A stretch of 64,000 nt of DNA from assembly GCF_001522865.1 (NCBI RefSeq), contig NZ_LOWB01000116.1, forward strand, positions 248,001 through 312,000. The letters run 5' to 3'. Below, piece by piece: positions 9,619 through 18,051 of the stretch (position 1 is the stretch's first letter; each line of letters opens with the position of its first letter). The notes under the pieces were generated by a model that saw only the letters and a list, made by a program, of their open reading frames with translations, ran no database searches and was not told the origin of the DNA. The translations under genes and the position numbers were made by a program. This DNA is from Burkholderia sp. TSV86 (GTDB lineage Bacteria; Pseudomonadota; Gammaproteobacteria; Burkholderiales; Burkholderiaceae).

Positions 9619-9658
9619 CCGGCCGACGGAGCGCGCGTGTTTCGGCGCGCGCGGCCGG
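9619..9658 (+). terminator. Long GC hairpin after the flavin oxidoreductase gene
   Basis: Outer stem CCGGCCG (9619-9625) pairs with CGGCCGG (9652-9658). Inner stem CGCGCG (9632-9637) pairs with CGCGCG (9646-9651). It starts 17 bases after the stop. No T-tract is present, so it may be a mRNA 3'-end structure rather than an intrinsic terminator. Confidence 0.4.
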
Positions 9659-9981
9659 CAAGCCGGGCAAGGGCGAAGAAGGGCGAAGTGCGACGCATGC
9701 GCGGGAAGCGCGGTCGGCATGGCGTGCACGCTGCGCCGCACGCGCATCACGAAAATCGCCATGATGGAAACTGCTACGCGCAAGGCCGGCAGAATTCATC
9801 CGCGACGTTGCGCGGCAGCGGAATCGGCGGCGAAGTGCCGCAGCCGGCAGCTGCCTGCTCGATACCCCGCCCTCGGCACCGCGACTGGCGCGACGGTTGC
9901 CGATCGCACCGGCCGGGCCGCGCGCGTCCATTAAGATGAGGGCTTCGCTGACATCGAGCCCTTCTTCTTTCAGGCATCCTC
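9659..9981. other. Intergenic region, no gene recognised
   Basis: GC-rich sequence with overlapping Arg-rich open frames on both strands that have no start signal or recognisable protein character. It probably contains the promoter of the transporter gene at 9982 near its right end. Confidence 0.5.
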
Positions 9982-11052
9982 ATGGTTCAGAACGCTAGCG
10001 CTGCCCCGGATTCGCCCGGCCGCCCAAGCCGGCAGTCGATCGCACTCGGCGTGTTGTATACGGCGCTCGTCGCGCTTGCATTGTGGGTGATCCGCGATTT
10101 CGTTCCCGCGATCGCGTGGGCAGGCGTGGTCGCGATCGCGCTGTGGCCGGCGTTGCGCCGCATCGATGCGCACCGATGGTTTCACGGCCGCACGACGCTC
10201 GTCGCGGCGGCGTTGACAACGGCCGTTGCGCTGCTCGTCGTCGTGCCGATCGCGGTGGGGCTTGCCGAGGCGGTCGATCAGAGCCATGAGCTGTTCGGCT
10301 GGCTGCATCGCGTCCAGGAGACCGGCATTCCGGCGCCGGACGCGCTGTCGCATTTGCCGTTCGGCGCGCAGCAGGCGCGCGCATGGTGGCAAGCGCATCT
10401 GGCCCAGCCGTTGCATCCGGCGACCGCGGTCAAGGGTGTCGACGGCGGAGCGGTGGTGACGTTCGGCCGGCATTTCGGTTCGCGGCTCGCGCACGCGGCG
10501 ATGCTGTTCGGCTTCATGTTGGTTACGCTGTTCGTGATCTTTCAGGCGGGGCCGCGCCTGTCGAGCGCGCTGCTGACAGGCGTGCAACGCGCGTTCGGCG
10601 AAAATGGCGCCGCGCTGCTCAAGCGAATGGCCGCGGCGGTCTACGGGACGGTGACGGGGCTCGTCGTCGTCGGTCTCGGCGAAGGCGTGCTGCTTGGCAT
10701 TGCCTATGCGCTCGCCGGTTTGCCGCACGCGGCGCTGCTCGGGCTCGTGACGGCCATCGCGGCGATGCTGCCGTTTTGCGCGCCGCTCGTATTTTGCGGT
10801 GCCGCATTGTGGCTGTTCGCCCAGGGCGCGGTGGGCTGGGCGATCGGCCTGGCGGTGTTCGGTTTCGTGGTGGCATTCGTCGCCGAGCATTTCGTGCGGC
10901 CGGTGTTGATCGGCAGTTCGGCGCGGCTGCCGTTCCTGCTGGTGCTGTTTGGCATCCTGGGTGGCGCGGAGACGTTCGGGCTGCTCGGATTATTCGTCGG
11001 CCCGGCATTAATGACGGTGCTGACTGTATTGTGGGTCGAATGGGTCGATTGA
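9982..11052 (+). CDS. AI-2E family transporter (UPF0118/YdiK-like membrane protein)
   Basis: 356-residue polytopic inner-membrane protein of the AI-2E/UPF0118 family (PF01594). There are paired hydrophobic helices near residues 15-60 and 70-95, a soluble segment about 95-155, then four to five helices to the C-terminus. The conserved central region GLVVVGLGEGVLLGIAYALAGLP and the C-terminal RPVLIGSSARLPFLLVLFG with LGLFVGPALMTV are family hallmarks (the first motif is quoted without its last residues in most members). Family members have been linked to quorum-signal export or Na+/H+ exchange, so the substrate cannot be told from sequence. It is transcribed alone. Confidence 0.88.
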   Translation: MVQNASAAPDSPGRPSRQSIALGVLYTALVALALWVIRDFVPAIAWAGVVAIALWPALRRIDAHRWFHGRTTLVAAALTTAVALLVVVPIAVGLAEAVDQSHELFGWLHRVQETGIPAPDALSHLPFGAQQARAWWQAHLAQPLHPATAVKGVDGGAVVTFGRHFGSRLAHAAMLFGFMLVTLFVIFQAGPRLSSALLTGVQRAFGENGAALLKRMAAAVYGTVTGLVVVGLGEGVLLGIAYALAGLPHAALLGLVTAIAAMLPFCAPLVFCGAALWLFAQGAVGWAIGLAVFGFVVAFVAEHFVRPVLIGSSARLPFLLVLFGILGGAETFGLLGLFVGPALMTVLTVLWVEWVD

Positions 11053-11179
11053 TCGTTGAAACGGGATGAGTTTGCGTTGTTTTTCGGACTCCTTTTAGAA
11101 ATTCAATAAAAGGCAGCCGAAACGTCGATTACGATCGGATTTTTCACTGCGACGGCGTTGTGCCGCATGGTTACGCAGC

Positions 11180-11578
11180 ATGGCATTCCAGACGACGATC
11201 CGAACCGCCTCCGCCCAAGCGCTCGCTTGGCCGCTCGCCGCTGCGTTGGTGGTCAGCGGCTGCTCGTGGTTCGGCGGCGCCGAAACGTTTTCATACGCGA
11301 AGCTGCCGGTGCCCAGGGCGGCTGCTCAGCCGGGCGCCACACAGACGCAAATCGTGAAGGCCGGCGGCAATTCGGCGAGCGTGCGGATGATGCGCAACGG
11401 CGCAGGCGTTTGTTACAACTACGAGCTGTATCACGGCTACGAGCATCGTTCGTACTATGTCGTGTTCGACCGGCGCGGCGCGGTGGCGCGGCACGGTTTC
11501 GCGACTTGCGCGGAGGCGGACCGCAAGGCATTGCTGCGCGACAGCGGTAACGGCGGCCGTCCGGCCGCGCATACGTGA
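11180..11578 (+). CDS. Small conserved lipoprotein
   Basis: 132 residues. The N-terminus has a hydrophobic signal AWPLAAALVVSGC with a lipobox Cys near residue 28, so the mature protein of about 105 residues should be membrane anchored. The mature part contains one Cys in AGVCYNYELYHGYEHRSYYV and another in FATCAEADRKALL, which could form a disulfide. The Tyr/His-rich centre followed by a predicted beta-hairpin (YVVFDRRGAVARHGFA) is compact and looks folded. I do not recognise the family. It lies 127 bases after the AI-2E transporter gene and is probably separately transcribed. Confidence 0.7.
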   Translation: MAFQTTIRTASAQALAWPLAAALVVSGCSWFGGAETFSYAKLPVPRAAAQPGATQTQIVKAGGNSASVRMMRNGAGVCYNYELYHGYEHRSYYVVFDRRGAVARHGFATCAEADRKALLRDSGNGGRPAAHT

Positions 11579-11709
11579 GCGCAGACGGCCGCTCGCGGCG
11601 GGCAGCCTGCCTCGCAGACTGCTGATTCGGCGCGCGGCGCAATGCCGAGCGACGGCCGCCGAACGCCGGGCGTTCTGCTCGTCCGGCACGGCGCACGCAG
11701 CAGCCTGCG

Positions 11710-12509
11710 TTACGCGATCGTGTCGATGACGCCGCCGTCCACACGCAGTGCGGCCCCCGTGGTTGCCGACGCCTGCGGAGAGCACACATAGACGACGAGA
11801 TTCGCCACCTCCTCGGCGCTGGCAGGCCGTTGGATGATCGAACTCGCGCGATGCGTGCGGACGAACTCGAGGGCGACCTGCTCGATCGTCTTGCCGGTTT
11901 CGTCGGCCGCGCTCTTCAACACAACATCGTTTTCACGCCGTCGGACATCGTCGGGCCGGGCAGCACCGCGTTGACGGTCACGCGGGTGCCTGCCGCGAGT
12001 TTCGCAAGCCCGCGCGAGATCGAGAGCTGAGCGGTTTTCGTGAAACCGTAGTGGATCATGTCGGCTGGAATGTTGAGCGCCGATTCCGACGAAATGAACA
12101 CGACCCGACCCCAGTCGCGCTCGATCATCGTCTTCAGATAATGTCGCGCGAGCCGCACACCCGACATGACGTTGACCTGGAAGAAATGTTCCCATTCGGC
12201 GTCATCGATATCGAAGAACGGCTTCGGGCCGTAAATGCCCGCGTTGTTCACGAGGATATCGACGACCGGCGCGGCGTCGATCACGCGTTGCGAGCCTTCG
12301 GCACTCGACAAATCGGCGGCGACGCCCTGTACGCTCGCGCCAGGCGAGGCCACGCGCAAATGCGCGAGTGCGGCTTTCACGGATTCGTCGCTACGGCCGT
12401 TGATGATCAGGTGCGCGCCGGCACGCGCAAGCCCTTCGGCGATCGCCAGGCCGATGCCTGCGGTCGAGGCGGTGACGAGGGCGGTTTTACCGGTCAAATC
12501 GATATGCAT
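11710..12509 (-). pseudogene. SDR family oxidoreductase, frameshifted
   Basis: Classical short-chain dehydrogenase interrupted by one frameshift. The 5' part (ATG 12509 preceded by GGAG) has the cofactor motif TASTAGIG, the NNAGIYG segment, the catalytic Ser region VVFISSESA and the Y-G-F-T-K catalytic Tyr/Lys pair. After GPTMSDGVKTML the frame ends at a TGA at 11916. The remaining 70 codons (KSAADETGKTIEQVALEFV to the GGVIDTIA C-terminus) follow in another frame. Joined, they make a normal SDR of about 265 residues. The break lies in TGTTGTGTTG near 11920-11930, a short repeat suited to slippage. All catalytic residues precede the break but the C-terminal cofactor and dimer segment is lost, so I expect no function unless this is a sequencing error. 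Confidence 0.85.
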
Positions 12510-12830
12510 GGGCAGACTCCGCAAATGGATCGAATGGCGCGCCGCGCGCCGCGCGGCGGCGGGACGATTAGCTTAGACGAAAGCGGAAATGTCGGTTGGC
12601 TGCGGGATCGGCGGGTTTTGCGGCGTTGAGTTTCGCAGCGGATTTCGTCCGGCGCGTGCGCATGCGCGTTGCATCGGGCGCACGCGGGCGTTGGCCGGAG
12701 CGTTGTGGCACGCGTGACCGCGCGCGCTGCAGCCGCCGTGCGCTATGCACGGTTTTTCAACGCTTGGGAGGGCGCGGCGCACCGCGCCGGCAAGCCGCGC
12801 TTGCCCTGTATCGGGCGGTGCGCGTGGGCA
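12510..12830. other. Intergenic region, no gene recognised
   Basis: Lies between the stop of the MocR gene and the start of the broken SDR gene, both on the minus strand. It is very GC-rich with only Arg-rich open frames. It should contain the SDR promoter; no clear hexamers were found. Confidence 0.5.
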
Positions 12831-14342
12831 TCAAGCCCGGCGTCGCGTGCGCCGCGCATCGTCGATTGCCGCGCCGAGCCGCCGCACGCATGCGTCGATC
12901 TGCTCGGTGCGCACCGCGCCGTAACCGAGCACGAAGCCGTTGTAAGCGGCGCTCGCGGAGGCGCCCGTCGCCGGGTCCGGCATGCAAAAGCGCGATAGCG
13001 CGCGAACCGTGATCGAGTGTGCGCCTGCCGTGCGCGCGACGTCGGTGTCAGCGACATCCGTATCGAGGCGCGCGGATAAATGCATGCCTCCCGCACCGCC
13101 CGATACCGTCAGCACGCCGCCGAGATGACGTATCAGCGCGTCTTGCAGCGCGTCTCGGCGCTCAGCGTACAGCCTCCGCATCCGGCGCAGATGGCGCGTG
13201 AAATGGCCGGCGTCGATGAAATCGGCGAGCGCGAGCTGCTCGGCCAAGCGCCCGCGCGGCGCGAGCGCGCCGACGGTCTTGCGCAACGCCGGCTCAAGTG
13301 CCGGCGGTGCGACGACGAAACCGATCCGCAACGCAGGAAACATCGTTTTGCTGAACGTGCCGAGATAAACGGCGGGCGCGTCGTCGCCAAAGCTTTGCAG
13401 CGCGGCGAGCGGCGCGCCGTAGTGGCGGAACTCGCTGTCGTAGTCATCCTCGACGATCCACGCGCCTGCTGCTCGTGCGCGACCGACGAGTGCGATGCGC
13501 CGCTCGACGCTCATCACCGCGCCGAGCGGATATTGATGCGACGGCGTGATGTAGATGAGCCGAGGCGGGCAGGTGCGCCAATGCCGCTCGGTCGGCGCGA
13601 GCCCGTCGGCATCGACGGGAATCGGCACGAGCCGCAAATCGGCCGCTGCGAACGCGGCGCGCGCGCCGCCATAGCCGGGGTTTTCGATCCAGGCGGTGTC
13701 GCCCGCGTCAGCGAGCGTGCGCGCGCACAGGTCGAGGCCGTGCTGCGTGCCGTCGGTGATGAATACCTGCTGCGCGTCGCAGCCGATGCCGCGCGACACG
13801 CGCAGATACTCGGCAATCGCCTGACGCAGCCGCAAATTGCCGCCGACGCTCGCATACCGGAGCTGCCCGGCGCTGATGCGCCGCCATGCACGCTCGAGCG
13901 CGCGCCGCCACGATGCGAGCGGAAACTCGTCGAGTGCCGGCATGCCGGGCAGAAACGGCAGCGGGTCGTCGTGATCGTCGAGCTCGCCGTCGGCATCCGG
14001 CAACTGCGCGATGCGGCGCGACAGCGCGGGTTTTACATAGGCCGTGCGCGCGCCGGGGACGGGTGCGCACAGGCCCACGCGCGCGACCATCGTGCCTTGT
14101 CTGGTCGCGACGGCGAAGCCTTCGGCCGAAAGCCGCTCATATGCATACAGCACCGAATTGCGCGCGATGCGCAGCGTCTCGGCGAGCGCGCGCGACGACA
14201 ACAGAAACGTACCCGGTTCAAGTGTGCCGTTCAGGATCGCCGCGCGCAGGCACGCATACAGCCGATGCTGCTGCGATGCACGTGCGAGTGCGTCATTCGC
14301 GTCATCGCGCTCGAAGTTCGACAGCAACACGCCATAGTCCAT
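12831..14342 (-). CDS. MocR/PdxR family transcriptional regulator (GntR HTH + aminotransferase domain)
   Basis: 503-residue chimera typical of the MocR subfamily. An N-terminal winged helix GntR domain (about 20-95, with LRIARNSVLYAYERL as recognition region) is followed by a fold-type I aminotransferase-like domain (about 120-490). The PLP-binding Lys is in LGTFSKTMFP near residue 332 and the phosphate/Asp segment is IVEDDYDSEFRH. Such proteins bind PLP as effector and usually control a divergently transcribed gene of B6, amine or GABA metabolism. The divergent neighbour at 14451 is a split-barrel flavoprotein of the pyridoxamine oxidase superfamily, the standard partner arrangement. The putative operator repeat at 14376-14393 lies between them. 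Confidence 0.92.
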   Translation of the reverse strand: MDYGVLLSNFERDDANDALARASQQHRLYACLRAAILNGTLEPGTFLLSSRALAETLRIARNSVLYAYERLSAEGFAVATRQGTMVARVGLCAPVPGARTAYVKPALSRRIAQLPDADGELDDHDDPLPFLPGMPALDEFPLASWRRALERAWRRISAGQLRYASVGGNLRLRQAIAEYLRVSRGIGCDAQQVFITDGTQHGLDLCARTLADAGDTAWIENPGYGGARAAFAAADLRLVPIPVDADGLAPTERHWRTCPPRLIYITPSHQYPLGAVMSVERRIALVGRARAAGAWIVEDDYDSEFRHYGAPLAALQSFGDDAPAVYLGTFSKTMFPALRIGFVVAPPALEPALRKTVGALAPRGRLAEQLALADFIDAGHFTRHLRRMRRLYAERRDALQDALIRHLGGVLTVSGGAGGMHLSARLDTDVADTDVARTAGAHSITVRALSRFCMPDPATGASASAAYNGFVLGYGAVRTEQIDACVRRLGAAIDDARRTRRRA

Positions 14343-14375
14343 CGTGGCTCCAAAATTAATTGATTACGTGGGTCT

Positions 14376-14393
14376 ATGAATGGTGCCATGAAT
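14376..14393. promoter_or_regulatory. Putative MocR operator direct repeat
   Basis: ATGAAT occurs at 14376-14381 and again at 14388-14393, a 12-base direct repeat flanking GGTGCC, in the short divergent region between the MocR gene and its presumed target. MocR regulators often bind direct repeats here. Support is positional only. Confidence 0.3.
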
Positions 14394-14450
14394 TTTTTAT
14401 TGTTGCGCCTGTTCATGACACATCCGTTCAATCAGATAGGGACCACGCCG

Positions 14451-15152
14451 ATGACTTCACCCGCAACCGATTTGCCGGGCACCGAGCCCGCCGAAGCTTC
14501 CGCGCCGGCTGCTGCCAGCCCGCGCACCCGCGTGCGTCGCGAAGCGCATCGCGCGCATTACGACCGCGCGAGCCTCGATGCGATTCTCGACGATGCCTAC
14601 GTGTGTCACGTCGCGTTTGCCGACGCATCCGGCATCCATTGCATTCCGACCGCCTGCTGGCGCGAACGCGATCATCTGTATATTCACGGCTCGAACGGCA
14701 GCCGGATGCTCAAGCTCGCGGCGACGGGCGCGCAGGTCTGCGTGACCGTGACGCATCTCGACGGCATCGTGCTCGCGCGCTCGGCATTCAATCATTCGAT
14801 GAACTATCGATCGGCCGTGATCTACGGCGTATTCGAGGTCGTGCCGGACGCGCGCAAGGCGGCGGCGCTCGACGTGTTCGTCGAGCGGATCGCGCCGGGC
14901 CGCAGCCGCGACGCGCGGCCGGGCGACGCGAACGAGCTTGCGGCTACCACCATACTGCGTATTGCACTCGACGAGGCCGTGGCGAAGATTCGCACGGGAG
15001 GCCCGAGCGACGACGAAGCGGATCTGAATCGGCCGGTATGGGCGGGCGTGCTGCCGCTGAGGGTCGCGCGCTTCGCGCCGCTCGCGGATGCGGCGCCGGC
15101 CGGCACGCCCGATTATGTGCGCCGCTGGCAGGACGCGGCGCCGTTGGCCTGA
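14451..15152 (+). CDS. Pyridoxamine 5'-phosphate oxidase family protein (FMN split barrel)
   Basis: 233 residues from ATG 14451. In-frame ATGs at 14376 and 14388 would translate through the presumed operator, so I reject them. The core (about 30-190) is a split-barrel flavin-binding fold of the NimA/PNPOx-like type: VCHVAFADASGIHCIPTACW, IYIHGSNGSRMLKL, then VCVTVTHLDGIVLARSAFNHS and MNYRSAVIYG. These proteins bind FMN or F420-like cofactors and are often called pyridoxamine oxidase-related though the true substrate is unknown. The first 25 residues are Pro/Ala/Thr-rich and probably disordered. It is divergent from the MocR regulator at 12831-14342, which probably activates it. Cytoplasmic. 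Confidence 0.85.
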   Translation: MTSPATDLPGTEPAEASAPAAASPRTRVRREAHRAHYDRASLDAILDDAYVCHVAFADASGIHCIPTACWRERDHLYIHGSNGSRMLKLAATGAQVCVTVTHLDGIVLARSAFNHSMNYRSAVIYGVFEVVPDARKAAALDVFVERIAPGRSRDARPGDANELAATTILRIALDEAVAKIRTGGPSDDEADLNRPVWAGVLPLRVARFAPLADAAPAGTPDYVRRWQDAAPLA

Positions 15153-15471
15153 ACTGGCGCGGCGCTCCGGCTGGCTCGCTCGTTCAGGTTCGCCGCGCGC
15201 GCCCGGTGAACCCGATCAGGGGTTCGAAGCATCGAAGCATGGCCGGCGTGCGATCAATGGCAAGAGCTATGCAAAGGCATGTGCTTGCGCCGAAGCTGTC
15301 CTATGCACGGGGATCAAATCGGACACCTCATTTCGTGCGATGCATGATGCATTTCGGAATGCGCACGCGAACGTTTGCGATTTATCGATTAGGCTGTTTC
15401 CCGATGATTTTTCCGCCTCTCGCATGGTGCGTGCGGGAAAGAAAATGGGAAGTTTTATTGGGGATTTCTAA
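15153..15471. other. Intergenic region before the coiled-coil orphan gene
   Basis: No gene recognised. Composition becomes more AT-rich toward 15350-15470 where the promoter of the gene at 15472 must lie. No clear hexamers or repeats were found. Confidence 0.5.
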
Positions 15472-17058
15472 ATGCCGACGACAATGAATTCGAGCAGCCA
15501 CTTGAGCGGCGTGCGCGTATCCAACGCCCCGAGCTTGCAAGATCAGGCGCAAGCAGGCATAAGCGAGACGGTATCGATGGGGGCCGTCCAGGGGCTGAAT
15601 CCTGGCGTGTCGCAACATCTGAGGCAAACCGTTTATGCCGATGGAGCGACAAGTCCGCAAGCGCCGGATCAAGGGGCGCTCCAAGGGGATCAGGTGCCGC
15701 GGCAGCGCACTAGGCGGGGCGGCTACGATCACTATCGAGTCAATCCCTCGTCGGGAGCCTTGCCAGCGTCGGTTCATCGCGTGATGGACGAAGCCGGGCA
15801 GATTTACGATGAGGCGAGGGCCATTATCTTGCCTGGCCGCCAAACAGTCGGGCAGGTTCAGGAGATTGTCGAGCAGACCAATCACGCAACGCATCTCGTC
15901 ACAGATGTGCAGAGCGAGACCAATGAGGCCACCAGCCTAACTAATGAAGCGATGATGTTGTCTAGTCAGCGCGGCCCGTCACAACGGATATGGCTGGCCA
16001 TCCACGCCGCGCGGCACAACATCGATCTGGCTCGCGCGCATATGGCGCAGGCCCGCGCTTATATGGACCAGGCCAGGCCACGGATTCAACCGGCGCGCGG
16101 CGTGGTCGATCAAGTGCTGGATAGGCTCGCGGCTCCCGCGGAACAGGCGCGGCGCGAACAGGCGCAGACCGACGTTCAGCGTGTACTGCAGGATATCGAT
16201 CATGAAATCAATAACGCGCCTATCAATTGGGATCTGTCGGGCTTGCGAGCCGGTCGGCAGCACTTGCGGCAGGCGCGCAATAATTTGATTGCTCTTCAGC
16301 CCAGTTTGACCGACGCGCGCGCTAGGCTTCAGGAAGCCGATGACAGGCTGACGGCGTTGCAGCGGGAACTGGCAAATGCCGAGGAAATTTTGCGCACGGA
16401 CGAGCAGAATCTTCAGCACGTTCTGCAAACGCTGGAAACCACGCAGGATCGTGGCGCGGGACCAGGACCGGGACCAGGCGGTTCCGGTTCCGGTTCCGGC
16501 CGCGTGGACGCACCAAGCGGCGGTTCGCGGTCTAAAAAACCGCGGATCGATGCCGGCCGTCAGGAACCTGGCGCCGCGGCTGAACCGTCTTCCCGTGGCG
16601 CAGGTTCGAGCCAGGGCGATTCGGCATTGGACTCGTCCTATGGCCGGCGCATTCATAGCAGCACGTCGGAAGATCCCGCGGGCGAATTTGCCGCGCCTTC
16701 GCCGTTGGGGCGGGCCGAGCGGGTGGACCATTTGCTGGACGAAGGTGCGGCCGGATTCGAGCCGGTGCAAAGACAGCGACTGAGAAGCGCGCTGCTGAGA
16801 ACGTTCGATGATCAACATGGCCAGATATTGATCGATAACGCCGATCCGGCGATACAGGATGGCCGGATCCGCTTCAACTTGATGAGCGGCCTCCAGAAAA
16901 GCGGCATGAACGTGGTGGACGCGGGCAATCATCACGCATGGGTGAACGTCGATTTTCCGAACGGCGATGCCGAACACAATTCGGACATGCTTCGGGGGCT
17001 GCTGCAGCAGGCGCTCGATATCAGCACGGGCATCGATATCGTGCCGATGTCACGGTGA
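15472..17058 (+). CDS. Hypothetical coiled-coil protein, candidate secreted effector
   Basis: 528 residues, no family recognised. The N-terminus is Ser/Asn/Thr/Gln-rich with no Sec or lipoprotein signal, as in type III substrates. Residues about 110-215 and 230-325 are long amphipathic helices with heptad-like spacing, including RARLQEADDRLTALQREL, and likely form coiled coils. A Gly-Pro-Ser-rich hinge (about 328-350) leads to a basic SRSKKPRID patch that resembles a eukaryotic nuclear localisation signal. The C-terminal 120 residues look globular (LRSALLRTFDD, HHAWVNVDFPNGDAEH). The gene stands alone between GC-rich blocks with no partner chaperone. Secretion is inference from composition; a structural or phage-related role is possible. 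Confidence 0.65.
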   Translation: MPTTMNSSSHLSGVRVSNAPSLQDQAQAGISETVSMGAVQGLNPGVSQHLRQTVYADGATSPQAPDQGALQGDQVPRQRTRRGGYDHYRVNPSSGALPASVHRVMDEAGQIYDEARAIILPGRQTVGQVQEIVEQTNHATHLVTDVQSETNEATSLTNEAMMLSSQRGPSQRIWLAIHAARHNIDLARAHMAQARAYMDQARPRIQPARGVVDQVLDRLAAPAEQARREQAQTDVQRVLQDIDHEINNAPINWDLSGLRAGRQHLRQARNNLIALQPSLTDARARLQEADDRLTALQRELANAEEILRTDEQNLQHVLQTLETTQDRGAGPGPGPGGSGSGSGRVDAPSGGSRSKKPRIDAGRQEPGAAAEPSSRGAGSSQGDSALDSSYGRRIHSSTSEDPAGEFAAPSPLGRAERVDHLLDEGAAGFEPVQRQRLRSALLRTFDDQHGQILIDNADPAIQDGRIRFNLMSGLQKSGMNVVDAGNHHAWVNVDFPNGDAEHNSDMLRGLLQQALDISTGIDIVPMSR

Positions 17059-18051
17059 GAATGAGGATCGCTAACAAAGCGTGCGCGGCGGCGGCTATTT
17101 CTCACGTGGTGCAGTGAAGCCAGGCATCGTCGCGCACGCCGGCGCGTCCGGTGCGACATCGAGCGCATGCATAATCGGTCGGCACGCGCACGATTCGTCC
17201 GTTCGGCGGCTGGAGCGCGGATTTGTGCTTGACCGATCGACACGCCGACGTCCGCACCCGTCAGCGGCGGAATCGTCGGGATCCGGCTGACATGCCGGAT
17301 CATGCGCGGCTCGAACCGGGGCGCGCAAGCGGACGATATGATCATGCAAGCCCGGCGCGCGCCGGCGTATCAAAAGCGATCAGCCGCGGATTGCGTCTAA
17401 CCGAAGCCGTGGCCCACTTGGCCATTAATCGCGCGATGATGGGCGCGAGCCGGCTCAACAGTAGGCGTCGATGCGATAATCCCGCCTGCACCGGCCGTCT
17501 GACGAATCCCACCTGTAAGCTACCTTCCAATCGACGTTGCATCTGCTTGGCCACGATAGGCCGCTCGGAGCGGCGTCCCCGTACTGAAAGCGGGCTCGGA
17601 GGCGCGGGAGCACGCGCGGGACGATCTCGCTAACCGGGAAGCTCAAGCCGATCGCGCACTGACCAGCTTTGCCGCGTCCGGCGCGGTGGCCCTGACCGGG
17701 AAAGACGCGTCGCAGTGATCTCCGGTTCGGCTCGTGCGTTCGGGGTGCAGGAGCGGCTCGCCGTCTTGTCGCGCCGCTCGATCTGTTTCGTCAGCGCCGG
17801 TCGCAACAGGCGCGGTGCGTGCGACGCATTGTCGGGGTGCGATGATGCAGCGAGGCTCGCGGACGATTTTAGGGCGTGCAAGTGCATGGCTGACAGTGAT
17901 CGCCGGCCGCCAGCGATGCCATGGACAAATCTCGGCGCGTATCGCCGAACCGGTGTCGCGTATGCCGCCAAGCAACTGGGCAGCGCGCTTTCGAGCCGTT
18001 GGCGGGATAGTTTGCATCTCGAATGAATGGATTTGTATATTCCGGATCAAG
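17059..18051. other. Long region without a recognised gene before the TonB receptor
   Basis: About 990 bases. Open frames in it are short, Arg/Ser-rich and without homology I can recall. The open frame of the receptor extends back to 17734, but that part lacks protein character. The last 50 bases before the receptor ATG contain TTGCAT and TATATT in AT-rich context and may be a promoter. The GGGGTGC stretches at 17738-17748 and 17834-17840 do not continue into a complete riboswitch core. No Fur box was recognised. Confidence 0.5.

Noticed and set aside
13080-14363. 427-codon open frame on the plus strand
   Set aside because: Antisense to the MocR gene, which has clear HTH and PLP-binding motifs.
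17223-17633. 136-codon open frame in the gap before the receptor
   Set aside because: Overlaps equally long frames on the other strand, Arg/Cys-rich and without recognisable motifs.
17730-17850. Possible thiamine or cobalamin riboswitch before the TonB receptor (GGGGTGC stretches)
   Set aside because: The downstream conserved parts (CTGAGA and the CCTGATCTGGATAAT-like half of the thiamine element, or the GCCACTG of the cobalamin element) are missing.
17734-18051. 106-codon N-terminal extension of the TonB receptor
   Set aside because: Cys/Arg-rich with no signal sequence; a normal signal peptide starts at ATG 18052.
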